A stretch of 49,261 nucleotides of DNA from positions 1 to 49,261 of the forward strand of contig CALXFQ010000006.1 of assembly GCA_944387625.1 (NCBI GenBank). The letters are read 5' to 3'. Of the stretch, positions 1 through 9,300 are shown one piece after another. Each line of letters starts with the position of its first letter. The stretch's first letter is position 1. The notes under the pieces are model-generated. The model was not told the origin of the DNA. It was given only the letters and a program-made list of their open reading frames with translations, and did not search any database. The stretch comes from an uncultured Oscillospiraceae bacterium (GTDB taxonomy: Bacteria; Bacillota; Clostridia; Oscillospirales; Oscillospiraceae). Made by a program: the position numbers and the translations under genes.

Positions 1-32
1 CTTAAACCGCATGTCCTGTGTTATCTTATTCA

Positions 33-119
33 TAGCGGATAGGGTGGCACCTGCCTTTCAGTCTTGTCTGGACAACTTGACCTTAGCACATGCCATCCCT
101 ATTCGCTACTTTTTTTATT
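33..119 (+). terminator. Long hairpin with T-tract, terminator-like structured RNA
   Basis: The arms around TAGCGGATAGGG (33 on) and CCCTATTCGCTA (near 100-112) pair over about 17 bp with one mismatch and one bulge, and a run of seven T follows. The roughly 45-nt apical part holds its own small stem (TTGTC-TG-GACAA). It is either the terminator of a gene to the left of the window or an attenuator/riboswitch-type element. No known riboswitch class was recognised. Confidence 0.55.
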
Positions 120-184
120 TTTCCTTTCTGTCACATATCATTGTAACACCTACAGGCTCTTGCCTTTTTACAACGGATCGTCTA

Positions 185-213
185 TAGACAAATATATAAA
201 ACTATGATATGAT
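185..213 (+). promoter_or_regulatory. Sigma-A type promoter of the ABC exporter operon
   Basis: TAGACA at 185-190, a 17-bp spacer and TATGAT at 208-213, about 34 bp before the ABC start codon. A second overlapping TATGAT lies at 203-208. Confidence 0.55.
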
Positions 214-246
214 ACTTGAATTAAGCGAGAGAGGAGCGTGAGAGCG

Positions 247-2031
247 ATGATATTTGGCAAGCATATCCGCCGCTATTATCTGCGGTTTCTGCCGGTACTG
301 CTGCTGGGCCTGTTTTCCCTGATCGTGGTAGACTATATGCAGCTGCTGGTGCCGAACCTGTATCAGATGGTGGTCAACGGCGTACATATGGGCCAGGTGG
401 AAGTGGACGGCGTCATGGTAGAGCTGACCATGGACGTGCTGCTCGAGCAGATCTGTATGCCCATGGTGTGGATCATCCTGGCTATGGTGGCCGGCCGGTT
501 CCTGTGGCGGATCTGTTTCTTCGGCGCCGCCATCAAGGTGGAGGCGGACCTGCGGCTGCGGATGTTCGACAACGCCCGGCGGCTCAGCCAGGAGTTTTAC
601 GCCCGGAGCAAGGTGGGCGACCTGATGAGCCTGTTCACCAACGACCTGGACACGGTGCAGGAGTGCTTCGGCTGGGGCATCATGATGTTTTTCGATGCCC
701 TGTTCTTAGGGATCATGGCGGTGATCAAGATGTGGAAGATGGACCCCTTCCTCACGGTGCTGTCTTTGATCCCCATGATCTTCCTGCTGGCCGCCGCCAC
801 GGTGCTGGGCCGGTACATGACGAAGAAGTGGGACGTGCGCCAGGAGGCCTTCTCCAAGCTGTCGGACTTTGCCCAGGAGACCTTCTCCGGCATCGCCGTG
901 ATCAAGGCTTTCGTCAAGGAGTCCAAAGAGCTGATGGCCTTCAAGAAGATCAACCAGGAGAACGAGGCCGCCAACATCGACCATACCAAGTCCTCGGTGC
1001 TGCTGCGGGTGTTCGTCATGCTGTTCGTGGAGAGCGTGGTCTGCGTGATCTTGGGCTACGGCGGCTACCTGGTGTACCTGGGCCGGTTCAACGCCGGAGA
1101 GCTGGTGGAGTTCATCGGCTACTTCAACGCGGTGATCTGGCCGATCATGGCGGTGTCCGAGCTGATCGACATGACCTCCCGGGGCCGGGCCTCCCTGGCC
1201 CGGATCAGCGAGCTGCTGGAGGAGCGGCCGGATGTGGTGGACAAGCCCGGTGTGGCGCCTCTGGAAGAGGTCCGGGGGGATATCGAGTTCCGGGACCTGT
1301 GCTTCCGCTACCCGGACGGGGAGTATGACGCTTTAGAGCATATCAGCTTCACCATCCACGCCGGTGAGAACGTGGGCCTGGTGGGCAAGACCGGCTCCGG
1401 CAAGACCACGCTGGTCGATCTGTTGCTGCGGACCTACAACGTCCCTGACGGCACCGTGTTCATCGACGGGCGGGACGTGAACAGCGTGTCCATCCGGGAC
1501 CTGCGGGCGGCCTGCGCCTATGTGCCCCAGGACAATTTCCTGTTCTCTGATACGATCGAGCACAACATCTCCTTCGGTATGCGCTCCGACCGGCGGGAGG
1601 CGGTGATCAAAGCCGCCAAGCTGGCGGACGTCCACGAAAACATCCAGGGCTTCGCCCAGGGCTATAACACGGTGCTGGGCGAACGGGGCGTCACCGTTTC
1701 CGGCGGCCAGAAGCAGCGGATCTCCATTGCCCGGGCGCTGATGAAGGACGCGCCGATCCTGATCCTGGACGACAGCGTTTCCGCCGTGGATACCAAGACC
1801 GAGCACGCGATCTTGCACAACCTCCGGGCCACCCGGGCAGGCAAGACCACGATCTTGATCGCCCACCGGATCTCCACCATCGAATCCATGGATAAGATCT
1901 TGTTCCTGGAGGAAGGCCGCCTAACGGCGGTAGGCACCCATGAGGAGCTGCTGGCACGGTGTCCGGCCTATAACAACATGGTCCAGCTCCAGCGGCTGGA
2001 GGAGGAGGAAGGAGGCGAGGGCCATGTCTGA
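247..2031 (+). CDS. ABC exporter half-transporter, subunit 1 (degenerate Walker B)
   Basis: A 594-aa half-transporter with an N-terminal six-helix transmembrane domain (about residues 10-310) and a C-terminal ATPase domain. Walker A is GKTGSGKTT near 380, the signature is VSGGQ near 484, and the H-loop lies in IAHRIST. The residue after the Walker B aspartate, normally the catalytic Glu, is Asp (LILDDS, near 508-509), as in the degenerate half of heterodimeric exporters. The start is ATG 247 because the AGAGGAG site lies 10 nt upstream; GTG 238 sits directly on it. The next gene overlaps by 8 nt, so the two are translationally coupled and very likely form one drug/lipid/peptide exporter in the membrane. 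The substrate cannot be read from sequence. Confidence 0.93.
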   Translation: MIFGKHIRRYYLRFLPVLLLGLFSLIVVDYMQLLVPNLYQMVVNGVHMGQVEVDGVMVELTMDVLLEQICMPMVWIILAMVAGRFLWRICFFGAAIKVEADLRLRMFDNARRLSQEFYARSKVGDLMSLFTNDLDTVQECFGWGIMMFFDALFLGIMAVIKMWKMDPFLTVLSLIPMIFLLAAATVLGRYMTKKWDVRQEAFSKLSDFAQETFSGIAVIKAFVKESKELMAFKKINQENEAANIDHTKSSVLLRVFVMLFVESVVCVILGYGGYLVYLGRFNAGELVEFIGYFNAVIWPIMAVSELIDMTSRGRASLARISELLEERPDVVDKPGVAPLEEVRGDIEFRDLCFRYPDGEYDALEHISFTIHAGENVGLVGKTGSGKTTLVDLLLRTYNVPDGTVFIDGRDVNSVSIRDLRAACAYVPQDNFLFSDTIEHNISFGMRSDRREAVIKAAKLADVHENIQGFAQGYNTVLGERGVTVSGGQKQRISIARALMKDAPILILDDSVSAVDTKTEHAILHNLRATRAGKTTILIAHRISTIESMDKILFLEEGRLTAVGTHEELLARCPAYNNMVQLQRLEEEEGGEGHV

Positions 2032-3901
2032 CTATCTGCCCTTACTGATCGTGGGGGCGATCATCGGCGTTTTTTCCCTGGTGTTCCTGGTGGTCTACCT
2101 GACGGACCTGCGCCGGGGGGAGGAACGGACCTCCGACCGGCATATGAAGGACACCCAGATCATCCGCCGCCTGCTCCACTACGCCAGGCCCTACTGGAAG
2201 AGCTTCGTGGCGGTGGTGGTGGTCATGCTGATCTCCATCGCCTACGATGTCCTCTCTCCCCTGCTGATCGGCGACATCCAGCGTGTGGTGCGGGACGAGT
2301 TCCAGCTCCGGGACCTGTATATCCGGGTGGGCGTCTACGCGGGGATCTTGGTGGTGAGCCTGGTGTGCACCTACTTGCAGGCCATGATCTTGCAAAAGAC
2401 CGGCCAGAAGATCCTGTCCAAGATCCGGGAGGATGTGTATACCCACATCCTGTCCCTGTCCCATGATCAGCTGAACAACATCCCGGTGGGCAAGCTGGTC
2501 ACCCGGGTGAGCAACGACCCCAATGCGATCAGCTACCTGTTCACCAACATCCTGGTGACCCTGGCCAAGAACATCATGGTGATCTTCGGCGTGCTGGGGG
2601 CCATGCTCCTGCTGAATTACGCTTTGACGCTGATGGTGCTGTGCTTCGTGCCGGTGCTGGTGCTGTTCACCCTGGTGTTCCGCCGGTTCTCCCGGAAGGT
2701 CCACCGCCGGGTCAGCGACGCCACCACCGACATCAACACCTTCCTGTCGGAGAACCTGTCCGGCATGAAGATCACCCAGGTCTTCTGCCAGGAGGATCGG
2801 AAGATGCAGGAGTTCCGCCAGCGCTCCGACCGGCTGGAAAAGGTCAAGCATCAGCGGATGTTCGTCTTCGGCATCTTCCGGCCCATGGTGTATATGCTCT
2901 TCATCAGCTCCAACCTGTTCCTGTTCTACATCGGCGCCAGAGGGTACATCGATGGCTGGTCCTTGCTGGGCCAGACGATCACCAGCGACGTGGTGGTGTC
3001 CTTCTATATGTACATCTCCAAATTCTTCAACCCGATCCAGACCCTGGCGGAACAGTTCGATATGCTCCAGCGGTCCTTCGCCTCGGCGGAGAAGATCTTC
3101 ACCGTCCTGGACATGGAGCCGGAGGTGGTGGACGAGCCGGACGCGATCGACCTGCCCCAGATCCAGGGGGCGATCGAGTTCCGGGACGTGTGGTTCGCCT
3201 ATGAGCCGGGAGAGTGGGTGCTCAAGGGGGTGTCCTTCAAGGTACAGCCCAAGCAGACCGTGGCCTTCGTCGGGTCCACCGGCTCCGGCAAGACCACGAT
3301 CCTCAGCCTGATCTGCCGCAACTACGACATCCAGAAGGGCCAGATCCTGATCGACGGCATCGACATCCGAAAGATCAAGATCGCCTCCCTGCGCCGCCAC
3401 TTCGGCCAGATGCTCCAGGACGTGTTCCTGTTCTCCGGCACCATCCGAAGCAACATCGCCCTGGGGGAAGACTTTACCCAAGAGCAGATCCAGGAGGCGG
3501 CCCACTATGTCAACGCCGACTCCTTCATCTCCAAGCTGGACAAGGGCCTGGACGAGCCGGTACGGGAGCGGGGCAACAACTTCTCCGCCGGCCAGCGCCA
3601 GCTATTGTCCTTCGCCCGGACGGTGGTCCACCGGCCTTCGGTGATGATCCTGGACGAGGCCACCGCCAACATCGACACGGAGACCGAGCTGCTGATCCAG
3701 GACTCTCTGGACAAGATGAAGAACATCGGCACCATGCTGGTGGTGGCCCACCGGCTCTCCACGATCCAGCACGCGGACAACATCATCCTGCTGTCCCACG
3801 GCAAGATCGTGGAGCAAGGCACCCATCAGGAGCTTCTGAAACAGCACGGCCGGTACTACCAGCTCTACACCCTGCAATACAACAAAAGCCAGCTGGCGTG
3901 A
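2024..3901 (+). CDS. ABC exporter half-transporter, subunit 2 (catalytic Glu, FSAGQ signature)
   Basis: A 625-aa partner of the preceding gene. A first hydrophobic segment at residues 5-25 is followed by a membrane domain to about 345 and an ATPase domain. Walker A is GSTGSGKTT near 417, Walker B has the normal Glu (LDEA, near 545), and the signature is altered to FSAGQ near 520. Together with the Asp in subunit 1 this gives one canonical and one degenerate ATP site, as known for LmrCD, BmrCD and TM287/288-type exporters. ATG 2024 was chosen because a purine-rich GGAGG tract precedes it; an in-frame start at 1940 would overlap the upstream gene by 90 nt. A terminator follows directly. Confidence 0.93.
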   Translation: MSDYLPLLIVGAIIGVFSLVFLVVYLTDLRRGEERTSDRHMKDTQIIRRLLHYARPYWKSFVAVVVVMLISIAYDVLSPLLIGDIQRVVRDEFQLRDLYIRVGVYAGILVVSLVCTYLQAMILQKTGQKILSKIREDVYTHILSLSHDQLNNIPVGKLVTRVSNDPNAISYLFTNILVTLAKNIMVIFGVLGAMLLLNYALTLMVLCFVPVLVLFTLVFRRFSRKVHRRVSDATTDINTFLSENLSGMKITQVFCQEDRKMQEFRQRSDRLEKVKHQRMFVFGIFRPMVYMLFISSNLFLFYIGARGYIDGWSLLGQTITSDVVVSFYMYISKFFNPIQTLAEQFDMLQRSFASAEKIFTVLDMEPEVVDEPDAIDLPQIQGAIEFRDVWFAYEPGEWVLKGVSFKVQPKQTVAFVGSTGSGKTTILSLICRNYDIQKGQILIDGIDIRKIKIASLRRHFGQMLQDVFLFSGTIRSNIALGEDFTQEQIQEAAHYVNADSFISKLDKGLDEPVRERGNNFSAGQRQLLSFARTVVHRPSVMILDEATANIDTETELLIQDSLDKMKNIGTMLVVAHRLSTIQHADNIILLSHGKIVEQGTHQELLKQHGRYYQLYTLQYNKSQLA

Positions 3902-3907
3902 AAAATG

Positions 3908-3945
3908 CCCGGAGGGATCCTCCCCTCCGGGTATATCATTTTTTT
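3908..3945. terminator. Bidirectional terminator between the ABC operon and the vanZ-like gene
   Basis: CCCGGAGGG pairs with CCCTCCGGG (3908-3931). A T-rich run follows on the plus strand, and TTTTT follows the stem on the minus strand, so it can serve both convergent genes. Confidence 0.8.
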
Positions 3946-4391
3946 CGCTTATGCCAAAGCCAGACGGCCAGGGTAAAGACCGCCAGGCCGGTGGCCACAC
4001 CGGCAGAGTCGATCGCCACGTCCACCAGGCTGCTGTTGCGGCCGGGCGAGAAGGCTTGGATCGTTTCGTCCGCCACCGCCGCCGCCACGCCTCCCAGCAG
4101 GGGCAGACCCAGCCGCAGGGCAGAGGGCCGCACCGTCATGGCCCCCATCCAGGCCAGGCACGCTCCCAGGGCGGCAAATTCGGAGAAATGGGCCAGTTTC
4201 CGCAAAATGTGCAGCCCCTGAGGGCTGTTCAGGTCCAGGAAGGGCAGCAGCGTTTCCAGCACCGCCCCCACCCAGCCGCTGACCTGGCCGGACTGCTGGC
4301 CGGGCAGGGCGGAGTTGCCCCAGATGAAAGCCAGCAGCAGCGCCAAAAACACGGCGCAAAGGGCCATCCGTCCCTTGGTGCGTTGGATCAT
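3936..4391 (-). CDS. VanZ-like membrane protein
   Basis: About 151 aa with four to five hydrophobic helices and the VanZ-family signature regions: HILRKLAHFSEFAALG in the middle, then ADETIQAFSPGRNSSLVDVAIDSAG. VanZ-family proteins are small integral membrane proteins. VanZ itself raises teicoplanin resistance, but most chromosomal homologues have no known role, so resistance should not be assumed. The start at 4391 gives a 7-nt spacing from GAGGTG. The promoter's predicted transcription start (about 4413) lies inside the longer ORF beginning at 4424, which argues against that start. It stands alone, convergent with the ABC exporter. Confidence 0.85.
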   Translation of the reverse strand: MIQRTKGRMALCAVFLALLLAFIWGNSALPGQQSGQVSGWVGAVLETLLPFLDLNSPQGLHILRKLAHFSEFAALGACLAWMGAMTVRPSALRLGLPLLGGVAAAVADETIQAFSPGRNSSLVDVAIDSAGVATGLAVFTLAVWLWHKRKK

Positions 4392-4419
4392 GTTCATCCA
4401 CCTCTGATGCGTTTTTCCC

Positions 4420-4449
4420 ATCATAGCACGGCCCGGCAGGCCCTGTCAA
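4420..4449 (-). promoter_or_regulatory. Promoter of the vanZ-like gene
   Basis: On the minus strand, TTGACA (4444-4449), an 18-bp spacer and TATGAT (4420-4425), preceded by TGC as an extended -10. Confidence 0.7.
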
Positions 4450-4616
4450 GACCGCCACGGACGCTCGGATCCCGCCCTGCCTCCCCTTCTGCCCAGATAT
4501 GGAAAAAAGCCGGTCTTTTGGATCTGCAGGGGCATTTTTTGCGGTATACTGTCGAAACGTAAGGATCGGGCTGGTTTTTTCCCTGTTTTTTCGGCGTTAT
4601 GCTTTTGGGCTGTGTA

Positions 4617-4646
4617 TTGCTTTTTTTACCATTAAGATGGTATAAT
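4617..4646 (+). promoter_or_regulatory. Promoter of prs
   Basis: TTGCTT (4617-4622), 18 bp, then TATAAT (4641-4646) with the extended -10 TGG directly before it. It lies 60 bp upstream of prs. Confidence 0.7.
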
Positions 4647-4706
4647 ACTGATGAAATGTTCGTGCTGTTGGGTACAGCCATATCATGAAAAAGCGAGGTA
4701 CATGAA

Positions 4707-5672
4707 ATGATCGCGTACGGTAACAACATCAAGATCTTCTGCGGCAACTCCAACCCCGCCTTTGCCGAGACCATCTGCAAAGAGCTGGGCCTCCCCATGG
4801 GCCAGAGCCTGGTCCAGACCTTCGCCGACGGCGAAGCCTCCGTGACCCTGGAAGAAACTGTCCGTGGCGCTGACGTGTTCCTGATCCAGTCCACCTGCAA
4901 GCCGGTCAACGACCATCTGATGGAACTGCTGATCATGATCGATGCCTGCCGCCGTGCCTCCGCCGGCCGGATCACCGCCGTGATCCCCTACTTTGGCTAC
5001 GCCCGTCAGGATCGGAAGGCCAAGAGCCGGGACCCGATCTCCGCCAAGCTGGTGGCCAACATGATCACCGTGGCCGGCGCCGACCGGGTGCTGACCATGG
5101 ACCTCCACGCCAACCAGATCCAGGGCTTCTTCGACATCCCGCTGGATCACCTGCTGGGCGCCCCCACCTTCGTCAACTACTATCTGGAGAAGTTCCCCGA
5201 GGGCTCCTTCAACCACGATGAGTTCGTGGTGGTCTCCCCGGACGTAGGATCCGTGGGCCGGGCAAGAAACTTCGCCACCAAGGTCCATATGGGCCTGGCC
5301 ATCGTAGACAAGCGCCGCCAGAAGGCCAACGAGTGTGAGGTCATGAACGTGATCGGCGATGTCAAGGGCAAGATCTGCATCCTGTACGACGATATGGTGG
5401 ACACCGCCGGTTCCCTGTGCAACGCCGCCAAGGCTCTGGTGGAAGTAGGCGGGGCGAAAGAGGTCTACGCCTGCGCCACCCACGGCGTCCTGTCCGGCCC
5501 CGCCTATGACCGGCTGGAGGCCAGCCCGATCAAGGAGATGCTGTTCCTGAACACCATCCCCCAGACCGGCAACACCGCCAGCGGTAAGATCAAGTTCCTG
5601 GACGTGGCCCCGATCTTCGCCCGGGCCATCTCCCACATCCACGGCGGTACTTCCATCGCCGACCTGTTCTGA
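4707..5672 (+). CDS. prs: Ribose-phosphate pyrophosphokinase
   Basis: A 321-aa cytoplasmic enzyme of normal family length. It makes PRPP from ribose 5-phosphate and ATP, feeding purine, pyrimidine, NAD, His and Trp synthesis. Visible motifs are the N-terminal IKIFCGNSNPAFAE start, the flexible-loop region YFGYARQDRK, the metal/ATP-side motif DLHANQIQGFF, and the PRPP-binding loop DDMVDTAGS near 228-236. The start ATG 4707 has an AAGCGAGG site; an ATG five bases earlier runs into a stop at once. pth follows after only 3 nt, so prs-pth (and possibly mfd) form a unit. Confidence 0.97.
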   Translation: MIAYGNNIKIFCGNSNPAFAETICKELGLPMGQSLVQTFADGEASVTLEETVRGADVFLIQSTCKPVNDHLMELLIMIDACRRASAGRITAVIPYFGYARQDRKAKSRDPISAKLVANMITVAGADRVLTMDLHANQIQGFFDIPLDHLLGAPTFVNYYLEKFPEGSFNHDEFVVVSPDVGSVGRARNFATKVHMGLAIVDKRRQKANECEVMNVIGDVKGKICILYDDMVDTAGSLCNAAKALVEVGGAKEVYACATHGVLSGPAYDRLEASPIKEMLFLNTIPQTGNTASGKIKFLDVAPIFARAISHIHGGTSIADLF

Positions 5673-5675
5673 GCG

Positions 5676-6269
5676 GTGTTCAGATCCGATAAAGAGCACT
5701 GGCTGATCGTGGGCCTGGGCAACCCAGGCCGGGACTACGCCCACACCCGGCACAACGCCGGTTTTCGGGCGCTCGATGTGCTGGCTCAGAAGCTGGGCTG
5801 TAAGATCGACAAGCTCAAGTTCCAGGGCCTGTACTGCCAGACCGGCTATGAGGGGAAAAAGCTGTTTCTGCTCAAGCCTCAGACCTATATGAACCTGTCC
5901 GGCCGGTCGGTGCTTCAGCTGTCCGCCTACTATAACATCCCGCCTCAGAAGATCGTGGTGCTCTTTGATGACATCTCCCTGCCCCCCGGCCGTCTGCGGG
6001 TCCGGCCCAACGGCTCCGCCGGTGGACACAACGGGATCAAGTCGATCATCGCCGAGCTGGGCAGTCAGGACTTCCCCCGGGTGAAGATCGGGGTGGGGGC
6101 CAAAGCCCATCCAGATCAGGACCTGGCGGACTGGGTCCTCTCAGGCTTCACCGCCCAGGAGGAAAAAGCCCTGGAGTCCGCCCTCTCAAGGGCGGCGGAC
6201 GCGGCATTGACGATCGTGGACGATGGGGTGCCTAAGGCGGCGGACCGTTTCAACGGCTCTCAGCCGTAA
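5676..6269 (+). CDS. pth: Peptidyl-tRNA hydrolase
   Basis: A 197-aa enzyme that releases tRNA from prematurely dropped peptidyl-tRNA. Family signatures are GLGNPGRDYAHTRHNAGF near the N-terminus with the conserved His, MNLSGRSV, and the Gly-rich PNGSAGGHNGIKSI. The start is a GTG three bases after the prs stop; no ATG precedes the core and no strong ribosome site is visible, so translation probably depends on coupling to prs. Order prs-pth-mfd is common in Firmicutes. Confidence 0.96.
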   Translation: MFRSDKEHWLIVGLGNPGRDYAHTRHNAGFRALDVLAQKLGCKIDKLKFQGLYCQTGYEGKKLFLLKPQTYMNLSGRSVLQLSAYYNIPPQKIVVLFDDISLPPGRLRVRPNGSAGGHNGIKSIIAELGSQDFPRVKIGVGAKAHPDQDLADWVLSGFTAQEEKALESALSRAADAALTIVDDGVPKAADRFNGSQP

Positions 6270-6284
6270 CAATTTGTCGAACCA

Positions 6285-6311
6285 CGGAAAGGGGGCAAAG
6301 CCCCCTTTCCG
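6285..6311 (+). terminator. GC-rich hairpin between pth and mfd
   Basis: CGGAAAGGGGGC and GCCCCCTTTCCG form a perfect 12-bp stem with a 3-nt loop. No T-tract follows, so it may pause or protect the mRNA rather than end transcription; no separate mfd promoter was found. Confidence 0.5.
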
Positions 6312-6353
6312 CATTGTCACGTGGAGCAAAGCCGCTCCCATTTGAGGTGGACC

Positions 6354-9300
6354 ATGGAAAAACTACTCGATGTACTCAGATCCCTGCCGGAATACGCCGC
6401 CCTTTTGGAGGCCACGGCCAACCACCAGACCGCTGCCGTCACCGGCATCAGCCAGATCGGCCGCAGCCACGTTCTGGCGGCGCTGTACCGCCATACCCAG
6501 CGGCCGATCGTAGCGCTGTGCCAGGACGACATGGCCGGCCGGCGGCTCCAGGAAGAGCTCAACGCCTTCCTGGGGGAGACCGTCCCCATCCTCCCCAGCC
6601 GGGAACTGACATTGTACGACACGGCGGTGGTCTCCCGGGCTTGGGAGCAGAAGCGGCTGCGCCAGCTGTGGGACCTGGGCCAGGGCAACACCCGGCTCCA
6701 GATCATGACCTGGGACGCCCTGAGCCAGCGGACCATGCCCCCCCAGGTGCTGAACGAGGCCGCCTTCACCTTGGAGGTGGGCCGGACCTACAGCCTGGAA
6801 GCGCTTCTGGAAAAGCTCACCGGGGCCGGCTACAGCCGGTGCGGCATGGTGGAAGGGCCGGGCCAGTTCGCCGTCCGGGGGGACATCCTGGACATCTTCT
6901 CCCCTGCCGGGGATCTGCCGGTGCGGGCGGAGTTCTTCGGAGATGATCTGGACGCCATGGGCTGGTTCGACCCGGCCACCCAGCGGCGCACCGAGAACAT
7001 CCAGGCGGTGACGATCCTGCCGGTAGGCGAAACGCAGCCCCGGCTCCATCCTCAGGGGCTGGAGGGCCTGCGGGCGGATCTTCAAAAGCAGATCGGCCGC
7101 CAGAAGCGGCGGAAAAATCTAAACGAGCCTTTGATCCAGACCCTGGAAAAGGACCTGGAAAAGCTGGAAAACGGCCTGCATTTCCCGGCGGCGGATCGGT
7201 ATATGGCCCTGATCTATCCAGACTTCGCCACCGCCATGGATCATGTCCCCCAGGAGGCGCTGATCGTGGTGTGCGACCAGGGGAGCCTGCGCCGCCGGGC
7301 ACATACCCGGACCGAGGAGATCGGGATGCAGTTGGACAGCCTGCTGCAGGGCGGCACCCTGGTTGGGGAACTGTGCGACTATGTGTGCACCTGGGAGGAT
7401 CTGTGCCGCCGTCTGGCAGGCCGGGATCTGGTGTACCTGGACAGCTTCGGCGGCAGCAGTTACCCGGAGGAGAACCGGCCAAAGCACCTGCTGCCCATGG
7501 TCGCCAAGCAGCTGCCCAGCTACGGCGGCAGTCTGGACACCGCCATCGCCGACCTGCAGCACTATCAAAAGCAGGACTTCTCCTGCCTGGTGCTCTGCGG
7601 CAGCCGCCGCCGGGCGGAGATGCTCCAGGAGATGATGGGTACCAGGAACCTGTCCGGCATGCTGTGCATCCCTCTGGATGTCATGCCCAAGCCCGGCCAG
7701 ACCCTGCTGTCCGAGGGGACCCTGCCCTACGGCATGGAATACCCGGATATCCGGCTGGCGGTGCTCACCGAGGGCCAGCTGATCGCCAAGCGGGAACAGC
7801 CCAGGAAGACGAAGAAGACCGCCACCAATCGCCAGAAGCTCAACTCCTTCACCGACCTGTCCCCGGGGGATCTGGTGGTCCACGAAAACTACGGCATCGG
7901 CCGGTTCGTGGCCATGGAGCGGATCCGGGTGGACGGGGCGATCAAGGACTATATCAAGATCGCCTACCAGGGCAGCGACACCTTGTTCGTCCCGGCCACC
8001 CAGCTGGATATGGTGGGCAAATATATCGGCGGCGGTGAGGACGCCAATGTCCGGCTCAACAAGATCGGGTCCGACGCCTGGCAGAAGACCAAGGCCAAGG
8101 CCCGGAAGGCCGCCAAGGACATGGCCGGAGAGCTGATCCAGCTCTACGCCGCCCGGAAGCGCCAGCCCGGCTTCGCCTTCGCCGCCGACTCCCCCTGGCA
8201 GAAGGAATTTGAAGACAATTTCCCCTACCCGGAGACCGACGACCAGCTTCGCTGTATCGCCGAGATCAAGGGCGATATGGAGTCCCCTGCCCCCATGGAC
8301 CGGCTGCTGTGCGGCGACGTGGGCTTCGGCAAGACCGAGGTGGCCCTCCGGGCGGCTATGAAGGCGGTGATGGACGGCAAGCAGGTGGCGATCTTGGTGC
8401 CGACCACCGTGCTGGCCCAGCAGCATTACCAGACCGCCGTGGCCCGGTTCCGGGGCTTCCCGGTGAACATCGACGTGCTCAGCCGGTTCATATCCGCCAA
8501 GGAGCAGCAGCGGACCTTGCAGAACCTTCGCTCCGGGTCTGTGGACCTGATCGTAGGCACCCACAAACTGCTGCAAAAGTCGGTCCAGTTCAAGGACCTG
8601 GGACTGCTGATCGTGGACGAGGAGCAGCGCTTCGGTGTCAGCCATAAGGAGCGGCTGAAAGAGCTGTCCAAGGGGGTGGACGTGCTCACCCTGTCCGCCA
8701 CCCCGATCCCCCGGACGCTGAACATGGCCCTGTCCGGGATCCGGGATATGTCCACCATCGAAGCGCCCCCTTCCGACCGGTATCCGGTCCAGACCTTCGT
8801 GATGGAGCACAACACCGGGGTGATCGACGACGCGATCCGCCGGGAGGTGGAGCGGGGCGGACAGGTCTACTACCTGCACAACCGCACCGATACCATCGAC
8901 CAGTGCGCCGGCGCTCTCCGCCGGCGGATCCCCGGACTGAACGTGGCCGTGGCTCACGGCCAGATGAGCGAGGACGCTCTGGGGGATGTGATGCAGGCCA
9001 TGGCCGACGGAGAGATCTCGGTGCTGGTATGCACCACGATCATCGAGACCGGCCTGGATATCCCCAACGCCAACACCCTGATCATCGAGAACGCCGACCG
9101 GCTGGGCTTGTCCCAGCTCCACCAGCTTCGGGGACGGGTGGGCCGGTCCACCCGCCACGCCTACGCCTACTTCACCTACAAGCCGGACAAGAACCTGTCG
9201 GAGGTGGCGGAAAAGCGGCTCACCGCCATTCGGGACTTTGCCGAGTTCGGCTCCGGCTTCAAGATCGCCATGCGGGACCTGGAGATCCGGGGCGCGGGAG

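Noticed and set aside
2042..3505. 487-codon antisense frame in the ABC gene
   Set aside because: His/Gln/Asp-rich translation without motifs; the plus strand has full ABC motifs.
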